Positions 12,008 through 23,715 of a stretch of 64,000 nt of DNA are shown one piece after another. The number at the start of each line of letters is the position of its first letter. Positions within the stretch are counted from its first letter, which is position 1. The stretch spans positions 462,896,310 to 462,960,309 of the forward strand of contig CM060912.1 of the NCBI GenBank assembly GCA_030737875.1. The letters are read 5' to 3'. Made by a program: the position numbers and the translations under genes. Below the pieces are notes generated by a model. That model saw nothing but the letters and a program-made list of their open reading frames with translations. It did no database searches and was not told where the DNA came from. The DNA comes from Allium sativum (taxonomy: Eukaryota; Streptophyta; Magnoliopsida; Asparagales; Amaryllidaceae).

Positions 12008-12325
12008 CTAACACCACATGAAACAATGGTGTAAGTAAGATACGATACCTGGGACATACCACTCAAAGAGTTCTGGATGGGTCAACCTCATACTCTCTTC
12101 CATTTTCCATGTGTAGTCTTCATCGTCCTCACTCCATTGTACCTCGACTAGCTTAACAACCTTCCTCCTAAGAGGTTTTGTATCATTTCCTATGACGCGA
12201 AGTGGCTTACGAGGCCTAGAAACTTTGGGCTTGACTTCAAAATCTTCAAATCGATTAGGAGATGTCGTAACATTCGAGTTGTGCACGAACTTCCGTAAAA
12301 ATGATACATGAAACACATTATGCAC
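12008..12325 (-). pseudogene. Chromovirus integrase C-terminus with chromodomain
   Basis: An open stretch on minus begins with the integrase-tail motif HNVFHVSFLRKF and ends with a chromodomain-like segment (VEVQWSEDDEDYTWKMEE, then HPELFE). In chromoviruses this domain follows the integrase and is thought to direct insertion to particular chromatin. The aromatic residues and the 'T-W-x-x-E' element are kept. It is cut off from the upstream integrase by frameshifts. Confidence 0.8.
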
Positions 12326-12339
12326 ACTCCCATCTTACT

Positions 12340-13616
12340 AAGTGAATCCAATCTTTAGGCGAGCTTTCCAATACGCTCAGTAATCGAAAACGGCCCAACA
12401 GACCTTGGTGCTAACTTTCCTTTCTTTTCAAAACGAACAATATTCCATAGAGGTGAAACCTTAACGAATTCCAAATCTCTGACTGAAAATTCCAAATCCT
12501 TCCTTCGTTTATCGGCATAACTCTTCTAATGATCTTAGACTGCTTTCATTCGTTGCCGAATGACTTAAATTTTATCTGATGTCTCTCTTATCATTTCAGG
12601 CCCAAATACTAACTTCTCCCCTGTCTCTAACCAACAAGATGGAGAATTACATAGCCTACCGTACAACGCCTCATACCGTGTCATTCCAATACTCGACTGG
12701 TAGCTGTTATTGTAAGAAAACTCGACTAAATGTAGAAGATCTTCCCACGACCTCCAAAATCCAAGACAAAAGCTTTAATAAGATCTTCCAAAACTCGATT
12801 GACCCTCTCGATCCGACCATCTGTTTGGGGATGATAAGCTACACTCAAACAAAACTCGGTTCCCAATGTTTCCTGCAAGCTCTTCCAGAATCCATTGGTG
12901 AATAACGGATCTCGATCACTAACAATACTCTTTGGAATCCCGTGGAATCGAACTATCCACTTAAGATATAACTAAGCCAACTTCGATGTAGTCCTAGTTG
13001 ATCTGATAGGAATAAACCTAGTGCTTTTAGTCAAACGATCCACGATAACCCAATTAATATCATTTTATGTCCTTGTCCTAAGTATTCCATCAATAAAATC
13101 CATCGACACTTGCGCTCATTTCCACGTAGGAACTTCCAATGGCTGTAACAGTCTACTCAGCTCTTTCTGCTCGGCTTTAACTAGCTGACATTTCATACAT
13201 TTCGAGATGAATTTCCTGACATCCCTCTTCATACCTTCCCATTAGTAAACTCGTTTCATATCTCAATACATCTTATTACCACCAGGATGAATCGTCAATC
13301 TAGAGTGATGGCATTCCCTTAAAACTTCATCCCTTAACTCGTCTAAATCAAGAACAACCAATTATCCATTCTTGCAAAGCCAACCATCTCGATCGACTTC
13401 GTAATCCTCAAATTCCTCGGGTTTCACTCTCATCTTTAACCCTCGAATGATTTTTGAAATCTTATCGTTTTGCTTTTTAGTTTCGCCAGTCATTTCGATG
13501 AGAGTCGGCTTAATCGACAAACTTGCTAACATCTCGGGTTTTAATTCACATTGAGGTCTAAAATCAAATTCGGCCAAATACTCAAGATGTTTCCATTCAG
13601 TAAGCATAGCTCCCAA
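12340..13616 (-). pseudogene. Chromovirus integrase (degenerate)
   Basis: The minus strand carries, with stops and shifts, the H2C2 zinc-binding region (HPGG near 13290 and 'CMKCQ' near 13195), then the catalytic core: 'VSMDFIDG' (first Asp, about 13105), 'IVSDRDPLF' (second Asp, about 12920) and '[12 protein letters not shown]' (Glu, about 12800), followed by 'YEALYG' near 12665. This is the retroviral-type DDE integrase. The order protease-RT-RNase H-integrase is that of Ty3/Gypsy. Several in-frame stops are present, so it is not functional. Confidence 0.85.
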
Positions 13617-13625
13617 ACTCGCATG

Positions 13626-14169
13626 TCATCTACTTAACACATCGGCTACTGCGTTACCTTTTCTCGGAGTATAAGCTATTCTGAAATCATACGATGTCAA
13701 AAATTCTAACCATCGTTGTTGTCGAAGATTTAAATCCTTTTGGAAAATAAGATACTTTAATGACTCATGATCTGTAAATAACTCAAATCTAATTCCCAAT
13801 AGATAATGCCTCATAATCTTCAGAGCAAATACTATCGACGCTAACTCTAAATCGTGAATTGGGTAATTCCTTTCGTGCGACTTCAGCTGTCGACTCGCTT
13901 AACCTATAACTCTATCCTTCTACATAAACACCGCTCCGAGTTTGGTGCTGCATGCATCATTATATATTATCATCTCTCTTTCCCACTTGGAATAGTCGAA
14001 ACAGGAGCACTTGTCAATCTTTCTATCAAAATTCCAAAGGCTTGCTCACACTTCGCATCCCACGCGAAGACGTGATTCTTCTTCGTTAATCCAGTTAATG
14101 GTGCAGCTATCTTAGAGAAATCCTTGATAAATCGTCGATAACATCCAGCTAAACCAAGGAAACTCCTCA
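13626..14169 (-). pseudogene. Chromovirus RNase H and RT connection (degenerate)
   Basis: The minus strand has 'RSFLGLAGCYRRFIKDFSKIA' in the RT thumb/connection, then, after a broken part, the RNase H end with '[11 protein letters not shown]', '[11 protein letters not shown]' and '[10 protein letters not shown]'. These are standard Ty3/Gypsy RNase H motifs; the enzyme degrades the RNA strand of the RNA-DNA hybrid. The middle of the domain has stops and frameshifts. Confidence 0.85.
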
Positions 14170-14914
14170 CATCCATCCGATTCTTGGGTCGATCCCAATC
14201 TTATATTGATGCTACCTTTGCGGGATCCACCGCTATTCCTTGTCCCGACATGACATAACCCAAAATTCTCACTTCTTCCTTCCAAAAGTGACACTTCGAA
14301 AGCTTAGCTCTTAACTAATGTTTTCGCAAGGCTTCCAAAACAATTATCAAGTGAATCTTATGTTCCTCCTTAGTCCTGGAATAAACCAATATATCGTCCA
14401 CGAACACAAGTACAAACTTATTCAACTGATCTCTGAAGACATGATTCATACGATCCACAAAACATAATGGGGTGTTAGTCAATCCAAACAGCATCACAAG
14501 CCACTCATAAAATTCGAATGGTGTTCTAAAAGCAGTCTTTGGTTCACTATCCCTAGCCACTCTCAATTGGTGAAACCCGTTGCCAAAACCATTTGGAAAA
14601 CACCCTTGCTTCATGAAGCTGATCAAATAAGTCATCAATTCTCAGTAATGAATACTTGTTCTTCTTGATTACCTTATTCGTCTCACGATAATCCACACAT
14701 AATCGCAATGATCCGTTAGCCTTGGTTTCAAACAAGACTGGTGCACCCCATTCAGATATGCTTCTCCGAATGAATCCATTACTCAGAAGATTATTCAGAT
14801 GCACCTCTAATCTCGTTGTTCCTTAGGCACCATCCGCCTAAGAGGCATAACAATGGGCCGGGCTCCATCCACTAAATCAATCCTGAACTCGATTTTTCGA
14901 TGCGGCGACAACCC
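14170..14914 (-). pseudogene. Chromovirus reverse transcriptase (degenerate; its N-terminal edge is cut by the LARD)
   Basis: Fragments on minus include '[14 protein letters not shown]' (about 14710), 'GFHQLRV' (about 14570), 'FRTPFEFYEWLVMLFGLTN' and the catalytic 'FVDDILVYS' box (about 14390), with both aspartates kept. The LARD inserted just upstream of the RT fingers. Reading from 25949 straight to 14914 keeps the frame in the typical pre-RT linker, so the pol frame was intact at this point when the LARD arrived. Several stops and shifts have accumulated since. Confidence 0.88.
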
Positions 14915-16544
14915 TCTGATGTAACAACCCGAGTTCCGAAAGACCAATTTTTTTTCAAAAATCCAATCTATCGAATCTCGAGTTGGGTGCTATGGTATCC
15001 TGCAGAAAAAGACAGAGATAAAGAAACATGTCAGAATTCATAAAGCATCTCACAGCGGAAGGAAATAAAGTATAATATATTCAAATATAGCCTTACCTTA
15101 CTAACAATACTGCTAAACCAGTATCCAAAGCTATACCATCTCTGTCATGAACCTAACCTGGAAGTATGTAATGAGGAGGGGGTCAGAACATGTGACTGGA
15201 CTTAGAATAAACTTCTGTATAATCCTACATATACCGTTCAGTTACATTTTCTTGGTTATTAGGTTGTTAACAATATTAGCTCTTTAAGCTATACTTATCC
15301 ATCCACTAGTAGATTAACCCAATACAATGTATATGTAGTTACCCCCTACTCGTGTCCTCTTTTCATGTGTACGCAGTCCCTTATCAACTCGTGTCATCTT
15401 GTCATATGTATGCAGTTCCTTATCCAATGTCGTACGTCATACGAGCTTTCATGTATATGTATATGTGTGTGTGTATATATATATATATTCTCACTACGTC
15501 TGCATAAAACCACCATTCCTGTGTTGTGTAAGCGTTTGGACGGCCAACCTAGGTCTTACTAGGTTCTGTTATCGAATACCACCTAGATCCAACTAGGGTT
15601 TACTTTATCGAACGCTTCCTAGGTTCGACCAGGGTTTACGCTACCTAGGTCCAACTAAGGTTTATGCTACCTATCAAACAATGCCCTCTAGTCTAGGACA
15701 CACTACCCCGAGCGATATGCGTTCCTAGACTTTATGTCCCAACCGTATCGTTAAACGTGCTGGATATCTAATTGCATATATCCTCTATATGTGCGACCTG
15801 AGTCCTGTGGTAGGGAAAATCAAGAAACACGGAACTCGGTCGGGAGCATCAAGTTATCTGCCAATGCAGATGCTAAGGTCTGTTTTTACTGTGGCTATGG
15901 TCCCACTTGACCCCTCCCTCAACTAATGAAAGGCACCCAAGAATATCAAGAATGAGAACTGTACGCAGGCCCTCTATGCCCCTACAAACCTATTGGCCAA
16001 CCTCACTTATAACTAGATAGCAAGTATATTATCTTTTGGAGTTCTCCGCCTTTCCGCTTTTTGTGCTCGAATGACTCAAGATGGTAGGTAGCCGACGACG
16101 TGCTATCACAGGGCCAACTGGTTATCGCCGACTCACGCTGGTCCATCCTAGTCTTTAGGTTGTCTTATTATTGCAACCAAGGCATACTCTTGGTTCTTCT
16201 TACGCAGACCTTAACCTCTGTGAGCCAAGGCGGATCATCTGCATTTTCATAGAGGGATACCAAGAGTATCCTCACATCCCCTCGAAGCCGCATGCTTCGT
16301 AACTCATTCCGTTGGAGCCTTCTATATGATCAGATGGACGTACGCTCCCCCTCGCGCCCTACGACACCGTGATGATCTACCGAGTTTGGTTATTCATCCC
16401 CTGTCGTATGGACTGATCCAAGCGCCTTATCCTTTCATACTACTAGACCTTATGTCTTAACTTCTGATTACGCGCTTCCTTTGTCTTACTAACTTGGCTA
16501 TCCTCATTTATGTTGTCCTTCAATTCTAATTACCAAGTTTCTCT

Positions 16545-16873
16545 TAACTAAGGTTTATTACTTAGTCCTCTTCAACTAAGGTTTACTTACATGGTTATCT
16601 TTACCATTGCTTTCTTAGTTCTCTAACTAAGGTTCGTTACTTCAGTTGCCATATTACTTAGTTTTCTAACTAAGGTTCATTACCCAGTTGCCATCATCAT
16701 TATTTACTTAGTTCTCTAACTAAGGTTCAACACTTGGCTGCCTTTATCGTTATTTACTTAGTTCGCTAACTAAGGTTCAACACTTGGTTACCTTTATTTA
16801 CTTAGTTCTCTAAATAAGGTTCAACATTGGGTTACCTTCATCGTTATTTACTTAGTTCTCTAGCTAAGGTTTT
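16545..16873. repeat. Tandem hairpin array in LARD 3' LTR
   Basis: Seven units of about 40-60 bp. Most contain CTTAGTT-(4 nt)-AACTAAG, a 7-bp perfect stem; loops vary (ctct, ttct, cgct). The first copy has a longer loop, and the last two carry a broken stem (aaataag, agctaag). Between stems the text varies around 'gttcaacacttggttaccttt'. The same array in the other LTR is at about 23385-23715. Confidence 0.85.
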
Positions 16874-18590
16874 CCAATAAATTCAAACATGACTTAAGTT
16901 TTCTTTATCAAACGATAGCGTATGGGTGCTTTCCCACATTTTCGGCTTAAATTAACTTATTTCATAGTATAAGTCGTCCCACCCTTCAAGTCTTGTATTA
17001 CATCTTAAGTCATAATCATCCCTTGTCCCTAGGACAAGTTTACCTATTATTTAATTTTACATTGCCGCAACTCTGGTTTATAATAGGTAGTTATCATTCC
17101 CCATTACTTTGTTGGTTAAGTTTGTCCATATGTCAAGTTTTACATAACCCTACGATCCCACTCATGCATTACTCGTATATTCCACAAATTTGGTTAAGTG
17201 TTGTCTTTCAGTTCATATTGACTTAACCCACCCATGCATCGTGTCAAATTGGTTGAGTGTTGTTAACCTAACCTTACCATACTAGCATGTGTTATTAGAA
17301 TTAATTGATTACTAATGCACCAACCTCTCACGTTAGACCTATTGTTGCGGTTGTTGGATATGTCGGGCGGTTCCGGGCAGTTTTACACCACAACTCAATC
17401 TAACCTCGGATTTAAGCGCGTTATGACTAACTTCCCACATTAGACCCTATTGTTTGCGGCCACTGGATATATTGGGTGGTTACAGGCAGAATTACACCAT
17501 AACCTCATTCTAACCTCGAGTTAGTCATGTTACATCTTTAGCCAATTAACAATTTTTATGAGAACGTTAAGCATCAATTTCAGGTTATGAGTTAGGTTTC
17601 ATAATCACATAAGAGGTCTCATAATCGCATAAGCTAAGTTTTATCCGTTCCTTTATCAACTTAGGATTCTTACCTTTAGATTCGTTTTTCCCAAAACCCA
17701 AAATTTAAACTTATAGTTTAAAACCTCAATCCCGCAATATTAGATTTGAAATAAATCACTTCTTCCCAATCACGTTCCATATTCAACCATTCCAATTAAA
17801 TTTACACAATTTCAGGTTAACATTATAAATCGGAATTCATAGTTGCGCACTATTCAGCATAGATTCATGTTTCCAAAACATACCCAAAGATTCATTATTG
17901 AAATATGCTCCAGAATTCCCAATTCAAACTTTATTTCATTGAATAATCCCAATATAAAATTCGCCAATTGTACCAATATTTGAAATAATAATTGTTATGC
18001 CACAATCCCCAAATTACAGATTATATTCCTCGATTGCATAAAATAAATCATGCCCCAATATTCCCATATTTCAATCGTACATATGTATAATAAGATTTCG
18101 TCCAGGTTCGAGATAGCCTAGATCAAAAAATAAAAAGGGGAAGGAGAATAAAAGGACAATTATTATAACATGAATCTTGAATTGAATTTATAACTAGGGA
18201 ATGACGAACGATAATAATACTATTATGCCACAAGTTTATTGTAATTCCACTCAACTTTCTTTTCATCTTCAATTCATGGATTTGATTTAACTTTGATTGA
18301 TTTTATGCCCCAATCCATAGATCTGATCTATCTTTGCTTTCTTTGCGCAACATAAGTTGTGGATCTGGATTTCTCCTCCTTGCGTAGTGTAAATTACGGA
18401 TCTGAATCCCCTTTTTTCTTTAATTTGGAGGTTGTCTTGATTCTAAACTTTTAATTTTAAGAATAGATGTTTTGAAGAGAAAAGGGGAAGAAAGTGAATC
18501 CAGAAATCTCTTGGAGAAGAACAATTTGAGTTAGAATAGAGCCATGGTGTCGCCATAGGATTGGGTGAAGAAAAAGAATGGGTTAAGGGT

Positions 18591-18740
18591 CATTATATAG
18601 CTGTTTAGTCAACGTATCAGGTCAGAAATCGCGTCCAGGTGCAGAAAATGAATTCTGCCCAGATTTTGGGGGGAGGTCGACCTGTTTTAGGGGAGGTCGA
18701 CCTCCAGGTTGACCTGCCTGGAGTAGGTCGACATCCAGGT
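18591..18740 (-). promoter_or_regulatory. LARD LTR core promoter: TATA box and palindromic GGTCGACC cluster
   Basis: Minus-strand TATA 'CTATATAATG' is at 18591-18600. About 70-140 bp upstream of it (18672-18740) are four or five copies of AGGTCGACCT or close variants in about 70 bp. The same arrangement recurs in the other LARD LTR (TATA at 25436-25445, cluster at about 25510-25612) and in the chromovirus LTRs at 44305 and 51777. The cluster-TATA spacing is conserved; a regulatory role is inferred. Confidence 0.6.
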
Positions 18741-19080
18741 CGACCTGTCTGGGTTATTTTACTATTTAATTTCTAAATTTCTCTTGAATCTTCCGAAGGC
18801 CATAACTCTTTCATACAGAGTTTGGTTTTCGAAAAATTGAACTTTGTTCCAAGCAGAATTCCGAGACGAACGCAATGGTGATGTCCGTTTTACTTAATTC
18901 CTGATATTTAAATTAAGTATCCTTATTTTGTTATCTTTTCCGTTACGCACACTGTTATCGAATTAAATTTTCCTTCTCTTCCATATATTAATTAATTTTC
19001 ATTATACATCACCATTATTTATCTATCTACGCATATATACATATTTGTACATTTTTAATTTGAAAATGCAGGGTGTTACA

Positions 19081-21290
19081 TTCTCCCACCCTTAAAGAAT
19101 TTCGTCCCCGAAATTCGATAAGAGTAAAATAGATAATCCCTCGCAATATCCATCCATCAAGTGTGCATCCAAATGTTGCAAACATTGTGCACATGTGCAA
19201 AGTGAGATACATCATTGGTAAAGTATGTATGCCTAATTTGGATCCAGCTATATGTATGCAAATTTTAAAAACTTTTTCTAAACATGATGCTCACATCCTA
19301 AATATACTTGCAGTTCTATATGAATGCAATATTCTTGAGAAATCAAAATATTTTTCATCCAAGTTTTCCCATACTCTTATAGAATAAGAGCATAGTTCAC
19401 CCAATTGTCGCATTCAAAACCCCACCACCCATCATTAAATTCAAAATTTAGAAAAATCTAATTTTCCAAATTCGATTTCCTTATATTACGAAAAGGTATA
19501 AAACGGAAAAATTCACATCCTCCGTTTTTCTTTTCTAATTGTACTTGGATTCTTATATGACTATTCTATGAAGATTTCATATTTTCCTATCCAAGCACAA
19601 CCACATAACAAAATTTCTTCTCTTTTTCAACTTATCTTGGAAAAATTTCATATTTATTCATCTTTTTCTTAAGATTTTCATTTCCCATCACATTTGTTGT
19701 CTTACTGGATTTGTTGTTTTCTTTTTAGTTAGGCTAGTTTCTTTCTTAGCTTATTTGAATTAATCAAATTACTTAAGTTTATTATTTTCAAATAAGCCTT
19801 TTCGTTTTCAACTCAAACAACATCCTACACAGCTACTACTATGAGCCAAGAATCTTAGGACTTTGTCATCTCAGACAATTGCGAGTCCACACAACGGGGT
19901 CTACCCACTTACTTGCCCTTTACTACTTAGTAGTCACTACTAGTCCTTGCTGTGTATTACTAGCCTATCCTTTTTCTTTTTCTCAAGCAACAAACCTAGG
20001 TTTCTCAATGCTTTTGCATTCTACGGGAAATTTTCCATTAGTTTAATATTAGCTAATCCCTGACTGTAAATTAGCAAGAGAGTAACTCCCAAAATATCAA
20101 CCCCGAAGACCGAAATCAACATCAGTTTGACATTCAGAGAATCACTAAACTCAACCATTCTCTAGTTGGTTCCAATTGTTTAGTTCATAGCTTTAACTTT
20201 CTCTCGTTCTTTTCTAGGCACTAATCCTTACCTACTCCATTTTAAAACATGGTTTGGCCTCCTTTCTTTTCATTACATTTTTCTTTCAAAAATTAAAAGT
20301 GTTAAAACTTTATTTACTTCTCCAAAACTTGTTTTCGCCATGACATAAAAACATGTTACAAAATAAAATGTAAAACATTTTTTTTCAAATCACAAAACTG
20401 GAGCAGACAAGGACGATTATCAGGCTTACATTGTTTCTAATTACAATGTCAATTTAACTACTTGCTATAAGGTGCAGACATCTATTCTATTCCTATAACT
20501 TATTTTGTCCACCCAACAAAATTTCTTTGTAAATCAATAATCAAAATTTATTGTTAACAGAATAGAGATTTTAAAACTTCTTTTACAAAACGCAACACTT
20601 TCTTTCTAATCCTTCCATATATTATAATATGAAAACTAGCGAGCTACATATGCTCTATATTATGCACTTTTTAATGAGAGAATTCTTTTAAAAAAAACAA
20701 ATAATCATTGTTTTATAAAATATACCCCACTTTACTTTTAAAACCCAACATGCACTAAATAATTTCTGAAACATCCAAAATTACCTTTTAAGATCAAAAC
20801 TTGAAAATACTATAATATCTTTCTACCAAAACTTTTACAAATTCAAGTTCTCAAAAGTTAATCATTGGGCTAGAATCAAAGTGGGTCTTTCAACTCAATT
20901 AGGCTTTTCTAGGCACTTTCCAAACCGATTCTCTCAACTATATATACTCCTAATCCATTTTCTACATTTGAACCCTTTTCTAATTTATAAGGTTTCACTT
21001 CTAAACCCACTACTCTGAAATAATAACATTTCAGTTTTAATTCTTATGGGATACTTCCTTTCTCCAATACCAAATCATATTGTACACTTTCTAACCAAAC
21101 CACCTAAGGGTCTTAAAATTTCTAGGTTCATTCCTTTAGTGTACAAAATAGCTATCCTAACTCTTTCCATACCTAGTGGGCTACTTTATGGATTTAGGTT
21201 TATATATATAATATACTTATATTTTAGAAAATACAAATACGTTCACTCATTATCTCCCTAGGAACACTAAACCGAAGCTCTGATACCAGA
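19081..21290 (-). other. LARD interior: non-coding, with PBS and polypurine tract
   Basis: 2.2 kb of AT-rich sequence with no gag or pol motif in any frame. On minus the 12-base primer-binding site TGGTATCAGAGC is at 21277-21288, two bases inside the 5' LTR, complementary to the initiator tRNA-Met 3' end. At the other edge 'GGGTGGGAGAA' (19081-19091) precedes the 3' LTR as polypurine tract. The interior probably keeps only replication and packaging signals. Confidence 0.85.
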
Positions 21291-21832
21291 TGTAACAACC
21301 CAGATTCCGACAGACCGAATTTTTTTCCAAAAATCCAATCTATCGAAACCCGAGTTGGGTGCTCTGGTATCCTGCAGAAAAAGACAGAGATAAAGAAACA
21401 TATCAGAATTCGTAAAGCATCTCACAGCGGAAGGAAATAAAGTATAATATATTCAAATATAGCCTTACCTTATTAACAATACTGCTAAACCAGTATCCAA
21501 AGCTATACCATCTCTGTTATGAACCTAACCTGGAAGTATGTAATGAGGAGGGGGTCAGAACATAAGTTCTGTGTGACTGGACTTAGAATAAACTTCTGTA
21601 TAATCCTACATATACTGTTCAGTTACATTTTCTTGGTTATTAGGTTGTTAACAATGTTAGCTCTTTAAGCTATACTTATCCATCCACTAGTAGAATAACC
21701 CAATACAATGTATATGTAGTTACCCCCTAATCGTGCCCTCTTTTCATGTGTTCGTAGTCCCTTATCCAACTCGTGTCATCTTGTCATATGTACGCAGTTC
21801 CTTATCCAATATCGTACGTCGTACGGGCTTTC

Positions 21833-21896
<64 letters not shown>

Positions 21897-22295
21897 TCTC
21901 ACTACGTCTGCATAAAACCACCATTCCTATGTTGCGTACGCGTTTGGACTGCCAACCTAGGTCTTACTGGGTTCTGTTATCGAATACCACCTAGATCCAA
22001 CTAGGGTTTACCATTGAGTGTTACGTAGGTCCAACTAGGGTTTACTTTATCGAACGCTTCCTAGGTTCAACTAGGGTTTGTGCTACCTAGGTCCAACTAT
22101 GGTTTATGCTACCTATCGAACAATGCCCTCTAGTCTAGGACACACTACCGCGAGCGATATGCGTTCCTATACTTTACGTTCTAACTGTATCGTTAAACAT
22201 GCTAGATAACTAGTTGCACATGTCCTCTATATGTGCGACCCGAGTCCCGTGGCAGGGCAAATCAAGAAACACGGAACTCGGTCGGGAGCTTTAAG

Positions 22296-22691
22296 TAGGG
22301 GTGTAAATCGGTCGGACCGGCCGGACGGAGGTATGTTCAGTTTCTGTCCTAAAAAAAATCGGACCGAACATGGACCGGACCAAATTTTTTCTCGGACAAA
22401 TTTCATTGTCCTAATTCGTGTCCTAAATAAAATCGGTTGGACACAGACACGGGCGGACTAGGTCGGACATGACTATTTATATTATATTTTGTACATTTTA
22501 CTAGTTTTTTTCTCAACTATACGTCGAATTTCAAGTAATCCGGATGAATTCGGACGAGCTCGGACTGGACATGATTTTTTCTCGTACAAATCTTGTTGTC
22601 CTAACTCGTGTCCTAAATGAAACTCGGACGGACGTATTTCGGTCATAGACACGAAAGGACGTCGGACATTCGAACAAAATTTACAGCCCTA
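22296..22691. mobile_element. hAT-type MITE (396 bp)
   Basis: Terminal inverted repeats TAGGGGTGTAAAT (left) and ATTTACAGCCCTA (right), 12 of 13 bases complementary. The perfect 8-bp target duplication GCTTTAAG is at 22288-22295 and 22692-22699. Eight-base duplications and C/TAGGGGTGTAAA-type ends define plant hAT elements. The other LARD LTR has an empty site (gcatcaag), so the MITE landed after the LARD. The interior is rich in 'cggac' repeats and non-coding, so it needs a hAT transposase from elsewhere. Confidence 0.93.
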
Positions 22692-23384
22692 GCTTTAAGT
22701 TATCTGCCGATGCAGATGCTAAGGTCTGTTTTTACTGTGGTTATGGTCCCACTTGGCCGCTCCCTCAACTAATGAAAGGCACCCAAGAATATTAAGAACG
22801 AGAACTGTACGCAGGCCCTCTATGCCCCCACAAACCTATTGGCCAACCTCACCCATAACTAGATAGCAAGTATATGGTCTTTTGGAGTTCTCCGCCTTTC
22901 CGCTTTTCGTGCTCGACTGACTCAAGATGGTAGGTAGCCGTCGACGTGCTATCACAGGGCCATTTGGTTATCGTCGACTCACGCTGGTCCATCCTAGTCT
23001 TTAGGTTGCCTTATTATTGCAACCAAGGTATACTCTTGGTTGTTCTTACGCATACCTTAACCTTTGTGAGCCCCGCCGGATCATCTGCATTCTCACAGAG
23101 GGATACCAAGAGTATCCTCACGTCCCCTCGAAGCCGCGTACTTCGTAACCCAGTCCGTTGGAGCCTTCTATATGATAAGATGGACGTACGCTCCCCCTTG
23201 TGCCCTACGGCACCGTGATGATCTACCGAGTTTGGTTATTCATCCCCTGTCGTATGGACTGGTCCAAGCGCCTTATCCTTTCGTACTATTAGACCTTATG
23301 TCTAAACTTCTGATTACGCGCTTGCTTTGTCTTATTAACTTGGTTATCCTCATTTATGTTGTCCTTCAATTCTAATTACCAAGT

Positions 23385-23715
23385 TTCTCTTAACTAAGGT
23401 TTATTACTTAGTCCTCTTCAACTAAGGTTTACTTAATTGGTTATCTTTACCGTTGCTTACTTAGTTCTCTAACTAAGGTTCGTTACTTTGGTTGCCATTT
23501 TACTTAGTTTTCTAACTAAGGTTCATTAACCAGTTGCCATCATCATTATTTACTTAGTTCTCTAACTAAGGTTCAACACTTGGTTGCCTTTATTGTTATT
23601 TACTTAGTTCACTAACTAAGGTTCAACACTTGGTTACCTTTATTTACTTAGTTCTCTAACTAAGGTTCAACACCGGGTTACCTTCATCGTTATTTGCTTA
23701 ATTCTCTAACTAAGG
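23385..23715. repeat. Tandem hairpin array in LARD 5' LTR
   Basis: Counterpart of 16545-16873: seven units centred on CTTAGTT-(4 nt)-AACTAAG. The sixth copy, broken in the other LTR, has an intact stem here; the fifth has loop 'cact' instead of 'cgct'; the last reads CTTAATT. Stem positions therefore change less often than loops, though drift alone cannot be excluded. Confidence 0.85.

Larger units (their letters stand above)
14920..19080 (-). repeat. LARD 3' LTR (4161 bp)
   Basis: Left LTR of the LARD, with TGTAACA and TGTTACA ends. Landmarks, read on minus from 19080: a 'cattgcgttcgtctcgg' block near 18870, a palindromic GGTCGACC cluster near 18670-18740, a TATA box near 18595, a doubled 'ccgcccgacatatcc'-type block near 17370 and 17470, a hairpin array at 16545-16873, and a short repeat array of 'ctaggtccaactagggttt' type near 15585-15670. 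It lacks the MITE found in the other copy. Confidence 0.93.
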
